Of a DNA stretch of 64,000 nucleotides, positions 8,244 through 17,888 are shown one piece after another. The stretch's first letter is position 1; each line of letters opens with the position of its first letter. The position numbers were made by a program, and so were the translations under genes. A model generated the notes under the pieces. It saw only the letters and a list, made by a program, of their open reading frames with translations, was not told where the DNA came from and did no database searches. The stretch is taken from positions 312,449-376,448 of the forward strand of contig NZ_LMSP01000001.1 of NCBI RefSeq assembly GCF_001429545.1, read 5' to 3'. Origin of the DNA: Paenibacillus sp. Soil787. Lineage in GTDB: Bacteria; Bacillota; Bacilli; Paenibacillales; NBRC-103111.

Positions 8244-10691
8244 ATGACACTAAAAAATCGCTCCAGACAAACTATAAATTTCAATAGAAACTGGAAATTC
8301 ATTCGTGAGGATATCATTGGCGCCGAACGGAAACAATTTTCGGATGAAGGCTGGGACACCGTATGTTTACCCCATACCCCCGCAATCGAATCCGTGCATG
8401 TCGATCTGCATTTTCAAGGGATTTGCTGGTATCGCAAGCATTTTACCGTACACGAAGAAGATACGGGAAAGAAAATTGTTGTAGAATTCGAAGCGGCTAT
8501 GCAACATGCTAACGTATGGGTCAACGGAACGTATAAGCTCAACCATAAAGGCGGTTTTTTGCCATTTACGGTGGACATCACGGATGATGTCGATTTCGAT
8601 GGGCCCAATGTGGTAGCCGTTCGGCTCGATAACCGAAACAGCGGAACCATACCGCCGGGAAAGCCGCTTGAGAGCTTGGATTTTTCCTATTTCGGCGGTC
8701 TTTACCGCAATGTGCGGCTGCATATCACGGAGAAGCTTCATGTCACGGACGCCGTTTGCGCCGGAAAAGCGGCGGGTGGCGGGACTTTTGTCAGGTATGC
8801 AGACGTCTCGCAAGATTCGGCTATGGTCGAAGTTCAGACTCATGTGCTTAATGAGCATAACGCGGTCAAAACAGTAAAAGTCGTGACAACCCTTCTCGAT
8901 CAAGAGGGCCGGCATGTTGTTTCAGCCGAGAGTTCGAGTGAGACGGTTTATGCAGGGGAAGAGCAAACATTCGGGCAAGCGCTGAAGGTAACGAAACCAC
9001 GGCTTTGGCATCCGGACAGTCCCTATTTGTACACGCTGCATACGAAAACCATAGGCGACGGCCATACGGAGGACGAGGTTTACACCCGCATAGGCATCCG
9101 TACGATTGCGTTCAGTAAAGCAACCGGCTTTGCGATTAACGGAGAAAGGCTTGTCATTCGTGGAACGAACCGCCACCAGCAGTTTCCCTATATCGGGAAT
9201 GCAGCTTCGAACAACGCGCATTACCGCGATGCTAGGAAGCTGAAGGAAGCCGGATTCAACTTCGTCAGGCTTGGCCATTACCCGCAGGCGCCCGCCTTTC
9301 TTGACGCTTGCGACGAACTCGGACTGATGGTTGTCGAACCGGTGCCGGGCTGGCAGTACTGTGAGGAAGGCGAATTCCAGGATCTTGTCCGCCAGAACAT
9401 CCGGGATATGATTCGCCGCGACCGGAACCGCCCGTCTGTCATCATGTGGGAGGTAAGCTTGAACGAAACGTACCACCGCAGAAAAGGGGCAACGGACGAA
9501 TTTTTTCATGAATGTCATCTGATTGCGCATGAAGAGTATCCCGGGGATCAAATGTTTACATCCGGGGATACGATCGGACGGACGAATCCATCTTACGTCA
9601 ATTTTGACGTGCCTTATACACTATGGAACGACGAGAATTTGACACGTCCTCTGGAGGAGGTCCTTCCTGACAAAGGAGGGTTCGACAGAGAGTACGGGGA
9701 TTACGAGTTCGGCGGTCACGAGAGCACGAGCCGAGTATCGCGCGGCGCTGGAGAGCAGAAGCTGCTGCTGCAAGCCTGGAATTATCAATGGTCGCTGAAC
9801 CGGAACCGCGGCAACCGTTGGTCGCTTGGGGACGCCTCGTGGGTCGGTATCGACCATAATCGGGGCTGTTATCCGCGGTTATCTGAATGCGGGGCGCTCG
9901 ATACGTTCCGGCTGCCTAAATATGTGTACTACTTTTATCAAAGCCAAAGAAAACCGGAAATCGTTCACGAACATGTCGACAGCGGACCGATGGTTTTCAT
10001 CGCGAATGAATGGTCAGAACGCACCTCGCCGGCGAAAGTCGTCGTCTATTCCAACTGCGAAGAGGTAGAGCTGTTCGTCAATGGAGTATCGGTCGGCGTA
10101 CAACTGCCTGATCAAGGTCCGGACACGGAATACGGTGAACGTATTACCGGTTATGAAGTGGACTATTGGTTAACGGATGAAGAGCAGCACAAGGGGAAGG
10201 ACGGAAGCGTACAAGGAAAAACGGATGCCGGCGATATGAAGGTGTTCCCGCATGACGGCGGTAACTGCCGCAATTTGGCGCATGCTCCGTTTACCTTTAC
10301 CGGTGTGACATATGTGCCCGGGGAGTTGAGTGCTATCGCGCGAATAGGCGGCAAAGAAGCCGTACAATGCGCTGTTCGTACGCCGCTGGAGCCCAAGGAC
10401 CTATCCATCCGCATCGACAAGAGCGGGAAGGAACTTGCCGCAGACGGCGCGGATTTTGTGTTTGTCTATGCCGAAATCAAGGACGCGAATGGGACCGTGG
10501 TGCCTTCCGAAGGCAATGAGGTTTTGTTTGATATTGAGGGTCCTGCCGTTATCGTTGGTGCAAATCCGGTACGGGCAGAAGCCGGTATCGTGACTGTGCT
10601 GCTTCAATCCCGGGAAACGCCTGGGGAAATTGTCGTAAAAGCGTATTCTACAGGTTTAAAGCCGACCGCGGCCAAGTTTGAAAGTAAATAA
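8244..10691 (+). CDS. Glycoside hydrolase family 2 enzyme (beta-galactosidase-like)
   Basis: An 815-residue cytoplasmic GH2 glycosidase. The order is an N-terminal jelly-roll sugar-binding domain (INFNRNWKFIRED to about residue 170), an immunoglobulin-like domain, a TIM barrel opening at GFAINGERLVIRGTNRH, and C-terminal beta domains ending in an invasin-like Ig fold (PKDLSIRIDKSGKELAADG). The acid/base Glu is in MWEVSLNET near residue 414; the nucleophile may lie in the REYGDYEFGG segment but I could not assign it firmly. ATG 8244 is chosen over TTG 8223 because GGGAGGAAG lies between them. No signal peptide, so it acts on imported oligosaccharide. Beta-galactosidase, beta-glucuronidase or another specificity remains open. 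Confidence 0.92.
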   Translation: MTLKNRSRQTINFNRNWKFIREDIIGAERKQFSDEGWDTVCLPHTPAIESVHVDLHFQGICWYRKHFTVHEEDTGKKIVVEFEAAMQHANVWVNGTYKLNHKGGFLPFTVDITDDVDFDGPNVVAVRLDNRNSGTIPPGKPLESLDFSYFGGLYRNVRLHITEKLHVTDAVCAGKAAGGGTFVRYADVSQDSAMVEVQTHVLNEHNAVKTVKVVTTLLDQEGRHVVSAESSSETVYAGEEQTFGQALKVTKPRLWHPDSPYLYTLHTKTIGDGHTEDEVYTRIGIRTIAFSKATGFAINGERLVIRGTNRHQQFPYIGNAASNNAHYRDARKLKEAGFNFVRLGHYPQAPAFLDACDELGLMVVEPVPGWQYCEEGEFQDLVRQNIRDMIRRDRNRPSVIMWEVSLNETYHRRKGATDEFFHECHLIAHEEYPGDQMFTSGDTIGRTNPSYVNFDVPYTLWNDENLTRPLEEVLPDKGGFDREYGDYEFGGHESTSRVSRGAGEQKLLLQAWNYQWSLNRNRGNRWSLGDASWVGIDHNRGCYPRLSECGALDTFRLPKYVYYFYQSQRKPEIVHEHVDSGPMVFIANEWSERTSPAKVVVYSNCEEVELFVNGVSVGVQLPDQGPDTEYGERITGYEVDYWLTDEEQHKGKDGSVQGKTDAGDMKVFPHDGGNCRNLAHAPFTFTGVTYVPGELSAIARIGGKEAVQCAVRTPLEPKDLSIRIDKSGKELAADGADFVFVYAEIKDANGTVVPSEGNEVLFDIEGPAVIVGANPVRAEAGIVTVLLQSRETPGEIVVKAYSTGLKPTAAKFESK

Positions 10692-10701
10692 AGGAAAATA
10701 C

Positions 10702-10728
10702 TTTGTTGATCAAGTGCAGGTTTCGTTG
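10702..10728 (+). promoter_or_regulatory. 27-bp conserved upstream site, copy 2
   Basis: Matches 6571-6597 at 22 of 27 positions, including GTTGAT, AGTGCA and TCGTTG. A -10-like TAGAAT begins at 10762, the same 34-base offset as in copy 1. It lies in the 116-base gap between GH2 and the permease gene and probably drives a separate transporter transcript. Confidence 0.55.
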
Positions 10729-10807
10729 ATAGCGGCAGTATTTTTCATTTTGGATAACCGCTAGAATCAAATTAGATACTGCAAGACGGAATAATGAGGT
10801 GAGCGTG

Positions 10808-11722
10808 ATGGCAAGACGTTTTCTACAGCAATGGGATTTGCAAATTATGGTGATTCCGGCCATTCTCCTGATCGTCATCTTTTCCTATATTCCGATGTGG
10901 GGGGTGCTGACGGCATTTCAGGACTACAGTCCGGCAAAAGGATTTCTAGGGAGCAATTGGGTTGGATTTAAACATTTCCGAATGTTTTTCAATGCTCCGG
11001 AATTTTGGCTGATTATGCGCAATACGGTTGTAATCAGTTTGCTTAAACTGCTTGTGGGTTTTCCAGCGCCCATTGCTCTCGCTTTAATGCTGAACGAAAT
11101 CAAAAATGGCGCGTTTAAGCGCTTCGTCCAGACGATCAGTTATTTGCCGCATTTTATATCCTGGGTTATCGTCTCAGGGTTCGTCATCTCGATGCTGTCC
11201 GTCGATAACGGGAGCCTGAACATGGTCTTGCAAAAGTTCGACTTGATTAAGGAATCGGTCAACTGGCTGTCGATTCCCGAATATTTCTGGACGATCTTGA
11301 TTGCCTCTGGCGTATGGAAAGAGATCGGGTTCGGCGCGATCGTCTATTTAGCGGCTATTGCCGGTGTCGATCCTCATTTGTACGAGGCGGCCTCGATTGA
11401 CGGCGCCGGACGTTTGAGGAAGTTATTTTCGATTACGATACCTTCGATCTCCCCGGTTATTGTCATCTTTTTGATTTTGTCGGTGAGTCAAATTTTAAAT
11501 GCAGGATTTGAAGAAATTTTACTGTTGACGAATCAGGGAACGAACGTGGTCTTGAGACCCGTATCTGAAATCATCGATACGTACGTTTATCGTGTAGGAA
11601 TTGAAAACTACCGTTATTCCTATGCGACGGCCGCCGGATTCTTCAAAGGTGTCATCAGTGTCGGACTGCTCGTTGTCGCCAACTGGGTAGCCAGAAGGCT
11701 GGGCAGGACCAGTCTATGGTAA
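10808..11722 (+). CDS. Carbohydrate ABC transporter permease, LplB type
   Basis: The first membrane subunit of a CUT1 sugar importer, 304 residues with about six transmembrane helices. It has the usual opening with PAILLIVIFSYIPMWGVLTAFQDYSPAKGF and the EAA loop YEAASIDGAGRLRKLFSITIPSI near residue 200. ATG 10808 is preferred to GTG 10799, which overlaps the ribosome site GAGGTGAG. It is followed after 25 bases by the partner permease and then by the binding lipoprotein, an order typical of LplBCA systems. No ATPase gene is adjacent. Confidence 0.95.
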   Translation: MARRFLQQWDLQIMVIPAILLIVIFSYIPMWGVLTAFQDYSPAKGFLGSNWVGFKHFRMFFNAPEFWLIMRNTVVISLLKLLVGFPAPIALALMLNEIKNGAFKRFVQTISYLPHFISWVIVSGFVISMLSVDNGSLNMVLQKFDLIKESVNWLSIPEYFWTILIASGVWKEIGFGAIVYLAAIAGVDPHLYEAASIDGAGRLRKLFSITIPSISPVIVIFLILSVSQILNAGFEEILLLTNQGTNVVLRPVSEIIDTYVYRVGIENYRYSYATAAGFFKGVISVGLLVVANWVARRLGRTSLW

Positions 11723-11747
11723 GCGCGTTCAGAAAGGAGGAGACAGC

Positions 11748-12641
11748 TTGAAGCGCTCAACTGAGGACTATGTAATTGATATTGTGATTTATTCCTGTTT
11801 GATTATTCTCGCTTTCTTAACCTTGTATCCGTTCTGGAATTCACTTGTTATTTCATTTAACGACGGCAATGACACAGCTGCGGGAGGCATCACCTTATGG
11901 CCCCGGGAATTTACGCTGGAAAATTACCGGTACGTTTTCAAGGATAACCGAATGATTCATGCCTTTTGGGTCACTGTTGCGAGAACGGTTGTAGGCACCT
12001 TTCTATCCATCGCGTTTTCTTCCATGTTCGCTTATGCGATGACCAAACGGGATTTGATCGGCAAGAAATTTTACATGATCATTTGCGTGATCACGATGTA
12101 CTTTGGCGGAGGACTCATTCCGACCTACCTGTTGATCAAAGAGCTGCATCTGATGAATACCTTCTGGGTGCTAGTCATACCCGGTATGATCAGCGTCTGG
12201 AATATGATTATATTCCGCACGTTTTTCCAGGGGCTTCCAGATGGACTTGAGGAATCAGCCAAGATCGATGGCTGCAATCATCTCGGCATCTTTTTTCGGA
12301 TTGTTCTTCCGGTATCCGGGCCTGTCATCGCCACCTTGTCGCTGTTCACGGCAGTGGGCCATTGGAATGCCTGGTTTGACGCTTCGATCTATATTACGAA
12401 TCAGAAGCTGCTTCCCATCCAGGTTCTCTTGAACCAAACGATCCGCTCGATTCTTGCCGTCGAGTCTTCCACTCAAGTAAGTGCAACGAAGCAGGAGTTT
12501 TTGCTCGGCTTGCAGAGCGTAACGCACAAATCGATTGTGATGTCCACGACGATGGTGGCGACCATCCCGATTATGCTCGTCTATCCGTTTGTACAAAAGT
12601 ACTTTGTCAAAGGTGTGCTTGTCGGTTCGCTGAAAGAATAA
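11748..12641 (+). CDS. Carbohydrate ABC transporter permease, LplC/YtcP type
   Basis: The second membrane subunit, 297 residues, with the family hallmarks FGGGLIPTYLLIKELHLMNTFW and EESAKIDGCNHLGIFFRIVLPVS (EAA loop), and C-terminal KYFVKGVLVGSLKE. It starts with TTG at 11748, with AAGGAGG at 11734-11740 giving correct spacing and no better start nearby. It is closely similar in layout to the permease at the window start but belongs to a separate importer serving the GH2 enzyme. Confidence 0.94.
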   Translation: MKRSTEDYVIDIVIYSCLIILAFLTLYPFWNSLVISFNDGNDTAAGGITLWPREFTLENYRYVFKDNRMIHAFWVTVARTVVGTFLSIAFSSMFAYAMTKRDLIGKKFYMIICVITMYFGGGLIPTYLLIKELHLMNTFWVLVIPGMISVWNMIIFRTFFQGLPDGLEESAKIDGCNHLGIFFRIVLPVSGPVIATLSLFTAVGHWNAWFDASIYITNQKLLPIQVLLNQTIRSILAVESSTQVSATKQEFLLGLQSVTHKSIVMSTTMVATIPIMLVYPFVQKYFVKGVLVGSLKE

Positions 12642-12708
12642 TGCTTGTTGTTAGATGCCGGCGAAGGCTTTAACATATAGTAGTGATTACGAAAGGGGAA
12701 AGTGTCAC

Positions 12709-14337
12709 ATGAGAAAGAAAACATGGTTCGCCGGTTCAGCAGCAGCAGCGCTAGTGCTTGGCACGCTGCTTACCGGATGCGGGAGCGACAATGGCGCCGC
12801 CAAACCGGCAGAAGGGAAAGAAAGCGCTTCGCCTACGAAGGAAATGGATAAGCCGCTTTCCTTTAGCTATTACAATTTCGACGACGACTGGCAGCCCGCA
12901 CCTTGGGGAGAAACGGTAACAACAAAATGGATTCAGGATAACAAGAAAGTCTTACTCAACTACGTGCCTACGAACGGCAACGCCAAGCAAAAGTTTAACG
13001 CCATGTACGCCAGCGGCGATCTGCCGGACGTTATTGCACTGGGGGCGGGCCCCGAGCTGGACCGCTTGATCAGCGAAGGCCAATTGGTCCCGCTTGATCA
13101 ATATCTCGACAAATACCCGAATCTGAAAAAGTCGGCCGGCGATAAAATCATCAACATCAACCGATCGAGTGACGGCAAGCTGTATCTGCTTCCGGATTGG
13201 TACGTGGGCGGCGATCATTTGAATGGCAATGGCGGCTATGCCGTCAACCGGAAAATATATAAAGAACTCGGTTCTCCGAAACTTGACACTTTAGCGGATT
13301 TGGAAAGCTACCTGCGCACGGTCAAAGAGAAATATCCGAACGTCATTCCGCTTGAAGTCGGCAATCCTAGCGCGATCAAAATGATGTATTCAGCATTCAA
13401 AGAAAACAGTCCGCCCTTCTTTATAACCAGAATGTTCTATCCGGAAGGCAATACACTGAAGCCGATTACGGAAGATCCGGCTTTCAAGGATTTCATGCTC
13501 TTCGCCAGCAAGATGTTCCGCAACAAGCTGATGACGCAGGACGTCTTTACCCAAAAAACGGATCAAATGATCGAAAAGCTCAGCCAAGGCAAAGTAGCTG
13601 TCGCGATCGAAGCGAATCTTTCCAGCAGGGCCCGCGTTCCGAACTCGAAGCTCAGAGCACAGGATCCTGAAAGCGGATACGAATTTATTTGGCCAGTGCA
13701 TAAGGACGGTCTCGATAAAAACAAAATTTATCCGAACTATACGGGAAGAGAAGGCGGCGGCAAAATCGTCATCACGAAGAAAGCAAAAGATCCGGAACGC
13801 ATTTTCGCTTTCCTCGATTGGGCGACCAGCGATGAAGGGCAAGCCGTCCTTTGGTTCGGCCCTCAGGGATTGCTTTGGGACAAAAAAGATGAGAACGGCA
13901 TTCCGATTCCGAACAACAAATATAAAACAATGGACAAAGCAGAGCTTGACAAGCTGCACATTTCCGATAATATGATGGTTGGCAACGCGACCTGGGTTGA
14001 CTTGTCCAAGGTTGCCAGAGACAAGCAGCTTAAGGAATCCGAGAGAGATTTCACAACGACGCAGCAGGTCAACGTTACCTGGAAAACGTCCATGGATATT
14101 ACCGCCTTTGCCAATACGGACCCGCAGGGCGATTCCGATGAAGGCATTGTCTTGCAGGCCGCGAAAGATATTTTTGACCAGGGATTCTCTAAAATGATTT
14201 ATGCGAAGAACGATGACGAGGTCCTGTCGATTTTGGCCAAAACGAACGACGATATGAAAAAGGCCGGCTTTCCGAAGGTTATCGATTTTGTCCAGAAGAA
14301 ATGGCAGGATAATCTAAAGAAAATTGGTGGAAAATAA
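12709..14337 (+). CDS. Extracellular sugar-binding lipoprotein, LplA type
   Basis: A 542-residue substrate-binding lipoprotein. The signal peptide MRKKTWFAGSAAAALVLGTL ends in LTGC, and an Ala/Lys/Glu-rich linker leads into a family 1 binding fold with the YASGDLPDVIALGAGPELDRL segment. ATG 12709 is used rather than the upstream ATG 12655 because the signal peptide begins there and AAGGGG precedes it. It completes the permease-permease-lipoprotein set and is followed immediately by a two-component system that probably senses the same ligand. Confidence 0.94.
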   Translation: MRKKTWFAGSAAAALVLGTLLTGCGSDNGAAKPAEGKESASPTKEMDKPLSFSYYNFDDDWQPAPWGETVTTKWIQDNKKVLLNYVPTNGNAKQKFNAMYASGDLPDVIALGAGPELDRLISEGQLVPLDQYLDKYPNLKKSAGDKIININRSSDGKLYLLPDWYVGGDHLNGNGGYAVNRKIYKELGSPKLDTLADLESYLRTVKEKYPNVIPLEVGNPSAIKMMYSAFKENSPPFFITRMFYPEGNTLKPITEDPAFKDFMLFASKMFRNKLMTQDVFTQKTDQMIEKLSQGKVAVAIEANLSSRARVPNSKLRAQDPESGYEFIWPVHKDGLDKNKIYPNYTGREGGGKIVITKKAKDPERIFAFLDWATSDEGQAVLWFGPQGLLWDKKDENGIPIPNNKYKTMDKAELDKLHISDNMMVGNATWVDLSKVARDKQLKESERDFTTTQQVNVTWKTSMDITAFANTDPQGDSDEGIVLQAAKDIFDQGFSKMIYAKNDDEVLSILAKTNDDMKKAGFPKVIDFVQKKWQDNLKKIGGK

Positions 14338-14414
14338 TTTATTTGTTTGACTCACCGTTAGGAGAGTATACTCTACAGTATGCTCTCCATATTCCATATA
14401 CAGGGATGATAATC

Positions 14415-15989
14415 ATGTACAACGTGCTGCTTGTAGACGACGAACAATTGGATTTGGAAGTGCTTCAGCGGTTCATGCCGTGGGAGAAGCTGGACATGAC
14501 GATCGTCGGGAAAGCGAACAGCGGATTTGCCGCAATGAAAGTGCTGCGGGAACAAAAGGTGGATATCCTGATAACCGACATCAAGATGCCGATTATGACC
14601 GGATTGGAGCTTGCAGAACAGGCTAGAAGTTTAGCACCCGAGCTGAAAATTATTTTTATAAGCGGGCACGACGAATTCCAATTTGCCCAAAAGGCGATTA
14701 AGATGAATGCCAGCTCTTATATTCTGAAGCCGGTGGACGATCAGGAACTGCTCAATACGCTGCAGCTGGTCAAAGAGCAATTAAATTACGAACGGGAACG
14801 GCAAAAGAAAGAATCGCAAATCGAGGAGTCGATCCCGCTGCTGCAAAACGAAATGCTGCTTCAGTGGTTGAAGGGAGCCATCGATTTTCAGAAGCTTGAC
14901 TTTCTTTACGACGGGCGCCGCATTCGCCTGCAGGTCGGGCAAGGCAGCGTCGGTATTATTGAAATCGACGATCGGGCGTGGAAGCTGAAGCAGTTTTCCG
15001 ACGATCAGAAATCGTACGCCTTTGAACATGTTCTTCGTTTGGCCGCCGATTTTATTCACATGCATCAGCTTGGGTTTTATTGCAATACGGATGATGACAA
15101 AATTGTGCTCGTCTTATCCGGTGCGGATATCGATCCGGTAACATCCATGCAGTCTCTGGTCGATCATGTGCGAACGCATTCGAGCCAGACCATTACCGTC
15201 GGACTGGGCTCGCCGGTATCGGACATCCAGGACATGCCGCGCTCTTACCGGCAGGCCGGGGATGCGCTCGCTACTAAAATGTTTATTGGTAAATGCCGGG
15301 TTATTACGCTCTCAGATACGGAGGGGGAGATTGTCAAATCGACCTCCGACCTTGAACTAATCATGGAAGCGATGCTTGCGGCTACCGCCAATTATGAGCT
15401 TGTCCGCATTTACGATTGCTTGGAGCAGCTGTTCAATCTGGTCCACAGCTTGAAGGATAAGCTCACCGTCTATAACTTTGCTTTATACGTGATTTCCAAG
15501 ATCGATTTTTTCCTGCGGTCGCTGAATGCTAATTTCTATGATTTGTTAAGCATAGAGCTGAATAGCTTGAATGCGCTTTATGAATTTGAAACGATCGACG
15601 ATATCAAAGCCTGGCTGCGCCGACGGCTGTTCGAAGTTTCCGAGCATCTGCATTTAAAAAAGAAAAATCCGAATCGGAAGCTGATCGGCGAAATCGAGCA
15701 ATACGTCGCGGAGCATCTAGAGAATTCGCTGCAACTGAGAGATGTCGCGAAGCAATTCGGTTTCTCGCCCAATTACCTTGGTTACGTGTTTAAAGAGGCA
15801 ACGAATGAATCATTTGGCGATTTCGTGACAAGGAAACGGATGGAGAAGGCGAAAGAGCTTTTACACGATCCGAAAATAAAAATATACGAAGCTGCAAACC
15901 GGGTTGGTTACCAGAATCTTACCTTATTTAGCCGGCATTTCAAGATGACCTTCGGTCTTGCCCCTGTAGACTACCGTAAACAAAGTTAG
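14415..15989 (+). CDS. YesN-type response regulator (REC + AraC HTH)
   Basis: A 524-residue DNA-binding regulator. The receiver domain opens with NVLLVDDEQ, carries the phospho-acceptor Asp in LITDIKMP (about residue 54) and the conserved Lys in YILKPVD. A long middle region follows, and the C-terminal 100 residues form two helix-turn-helix units (LRDVAKQFGFSPNYLGYVFK and AANRVGYQNLTLFSRHFKMTFG). ATG 14415 is chosen because the receiver begins there. The neighbouring histidine kinase starts within 10 bases of its stop. It most likely activates the operons carrying the 27-bp sites at 6571 and 10702. Confidence 0.93.
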   Translation: MYNVLLVDDEQLDLEVLQRFMPWEKLDMTIVGKANSGFAAMKVLREQKVDILITDIKMPIMTGLELAEQARSLAPELKIIFISGHDEFQFAQKAIKMNASSYILKPVDDQELLNTLQLVKEQLNYERERQKKESQIEESIPLLQNEMLLQWLKGAIDFQKLDFLYDGRRIRLQVGQGSVGIIEIDDRAWKLKQFSDDQKSYAFEHVLRLAADFIHMHQLGFYCNTDDDKIVLVLSGADIDPVTSMQSLVDHVRTHSSQTITVGLGSPVSDIQDMPRSYRQAGDALATKMFIGKCRVITLSDTEGEIVKSTSDLELIMEAMLAATANYELVRIYDCLEQLFNLVHSLKDKLTVYNFALYVISKIDFFLRSLNANFYDLLSIELNSLNALYEFETIDDIKAWLRRRLFEVSEHLHLKKKNPNRKLIGEIEQYVAEHLENSLQLRDVAKQFGFSPNYLGYVFKEATNESFGDFVTRKRMEKAKELLHDPKIKIYEAANRVGYQNLTLFSRHFKMTFGLAPVDYRKQS

Positions 15990-15998
15990 GTGAAAAGG

Positions 15999-17747
15999 AT
16001 GAAACGTTTTCCCCATATTACGGTTTCGTTTGGATATAAACTGATGATTTCTTATTTCCTGCTGGTGATGATTCCGGTCGTTTCGATCGGCTATTATGCG
16101 TATACGACATCTGTCCAGTATGTAAAAGAGCAGACAATTCAAAATGCAACCGGAACGTTGAAGCAGGTTCGCGACAATATCCTCGAGAAGATGAAAGTGG
16201 TCGAACGTGTCGATAAACAAGTCTACCTGGATCAATCACTCCAGCAGGTATTAATTAAAAGGGTGGAGCCATACGACAGCTATCAGATAACCTCCAACAA
16301 TGTAGTTCCGCGATTGGAGGCCGCTTTAAATTTGACATCAAACCAGATCGCATTGGATTTGTTTTTGCATAACGATACGCTCCCTGAGATTTTTTTCGGT
16401 AACACGGAACAGGATCCGTTGTCGAAAGGAAAGAAATACGAGCTGTTTCATTTTGAGCGAATCGAAGGCCTCGATTGGACCCGCATGTTCAGTGCTTTGA
16501 AGACGGATTCGTTGTGGGAGCAAGTGGATACGGACGCCAAATTCGGCAACGTTTCGCTCCTTAGAAAAATGATGGATTTTCATACAGTCTCCCCAATAGG
16601 CTTTATGCGCATTACGGTCAAAATGGATGATCTGTTTGAAAACTTGAACTACGGCAACAGCAATACAGGTGTCCCGAGCTACTTTGCCGTAACGGACGAA
16701 CGGAATACCCTTATTTATCAAAGCATTCAGAATCCTTTGCCCCATGACTGGACTACGCAGCCCGAGCGTTATTTGCAAATTCGCGAGCCGCTCGAGGGAT
16801 TGAATTGGGAGGTTATGGCGCTTGTCCCGCTCCATGAGCTGGAGAAAGGGGTCAATAAGGTTAGAAATGTCACATTGCTTGTATGTTTACTCAGCCTTAC
16901 GATTTTTTTGGCGCTTGGCGCATTTATATCCGCCTACTTCACCAAGCATATCCGAAAAATCGTCCAGTCGCTTCAATCCTTTCAAGAAGGCAATTTTTCC
17001 AAACGCATCCGTTTTACCGGCACGGACGAGTTTGCCCGTATCGCGGGCGCGTTCAATGAGATGGCGGAAAATATCGAAGCATTGATTCAAGAGGTATACG
17101 TCAGCAACCTTCGAAAAAAAGAGGCGGAGCTTGAGGCTCTGCAGGCCCAGATCAAACCGCATTTTCTATACAATACATTATCCTCGATCAGCAGGTTGGG
17201 CCGTTTGGGCGAAGTGGACAAGCTGCACAGGATGGTGAGCGGACTGGCCACATTTTACCGGTTGACCTTGAATCAAGGAAGACCGATCATCCCGATTCGC
17301 GAGGAGATCCGCCAGGTTCAATCTTATATCGATATTCAAAAGATTAAGCATGTCGATCGGTTGGATGTCAGCTATGACATTCATTTCTCCGTATTGGAGT
17401 ATGACACGGTGAAGTTGATCTTTCAGCCTTTCGTTGAAAACGCGCTCGAGCATGCCATGTTCGAGGAACGTTTGCATATCCGCATTGTCGCGTATCTCGA
17501 AGAAGGAAATATTGTGTTCAAAGTGATCGATAATGGAATCGGGATGAGCCCGGAAACCATTCTCAAAATATTCGCTGATAAAGATCAAAGTATCGGCTAC
17601 GGCATTCGGAACGTCAATGACCGGATCAAGCTGCAATTCGGAGAATCGTTCGGCATCACGCTGCACAGCGGTTTGGGGATCGGTACGACAGTTCGTATCG
17701 TCTTACCGGTATACAGGGAGGAATATCGTCAGCCATATGATACGTGA
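15999..17747 (+). CDS. YesM-type sensor histidine kinase
   Basis: The membrane sensor partner of the regulator at 14415, 582 residues. It has an N-terminal transmembrane helix, an extracellular sensing region of about 250 residues, a second helix near residue 300, a HAMP linker, the His_kinase segment with the phospho-acceptor in QIKPHFLYNTL, and an HATPase domain with N-box ENALEHA and G-box DNGIGM. GTG 15990, directly after the regulator stop, is an alternative start; ATG 15999 is preferred. It likely senses the sugar directly or through the lipoprotein encoded at 12709. Confidence 0.93.
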   Translation: MKRFPHITVSFGYKLMISYFLLVMIPVVSIGYYAYTTSVQYVKEQTIQNATGTLKQVRDNILEKMKVVERVDKQVYLDQSLQQVLIKRVEPYDSYQITSNNVVPRLEAALNLTSNQIALDLFLHNDTLPEIFFGNTEQDPLSKGKKYELFHFERIEGLDWTRMFSALKTDSLWEQVDTDAKFGNVSLLRKMMDFHTVSPIGFMRITVKMDDLFENLNYGNSNTGVPSYFAVTDERNTLIYQSIQNPLPHDWTTQPERYLQIREPLEGLNWEVMALVPLHELEKGVNKVRNVTLLVCLLSLTIFLALGAFISAYFTKHIRKIVQSLQSFQEGNFSKRIRFTGTDEFARIAGAFNEMAENIEALIQEVYVSNLRKKEAELEALQAQIKPHFLYNTLSSISRLGRLGEVDKLHRMVSGLATFYRLTLNQGRPIIPIREEIRQVQSYIDIQKIKHVDRLDVSYDIHFSVLEYDTVKLIFQPFVENALEHAMFEERLHIRIVAYLEEGNIVFKVIDNGIGMSPETILKIFADKDQSIGYGIRNVNDRIKLQFGESFGITLHSGLGIGTTVRIVLPVYREEYRQPYDT

Positions 17748-17808
17748 GGAAAATGGTCTCGGCCGCTATGACTTCGTTCCGTTTGAAATGCTGCTCAAAT
17801 TCCAATGA
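17737..17808 (+). pseudogene. Short open frame of 23 codons, possibly a truncated gene start
   Basis: ATG 17737 overlaps the kinase end and is preceded at a distance by GGGAGG. It reads MIREENGLGRYDFVPFEMLL and stops inside the 76-bp hairpin repeat. It may be the beginning of a gene cut when the repeat or its flank recombined. I cannot name a family. Confidence 0.2.
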
Positions 17809-17874
17809 ATTCTGAAACAACAAAAACGGAGCCACGCAGGTTAGCGGGCTCCGTTTTCTAATTAATTATGGAAT
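17799..17874. repeat. 76-bp hairpin repeat, copy 1
   Basis: The element begins ATTCCA and ends TGGAAT, and its core AAAACGGAGCC / GGCTCCGTTTT (17823-17833 and 17847-17857) forms a strong stem that doubles as an intrinsic terminator. A second 76-bp copy lies at 24074-24149, in the same orientation, differing at about seven positions. It resembles a small non-coding palindromic repeat (REP/MITE-like). Confidence 0.75.
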
Positions 17875-17888
17875 AGCCATGTTTTTTT

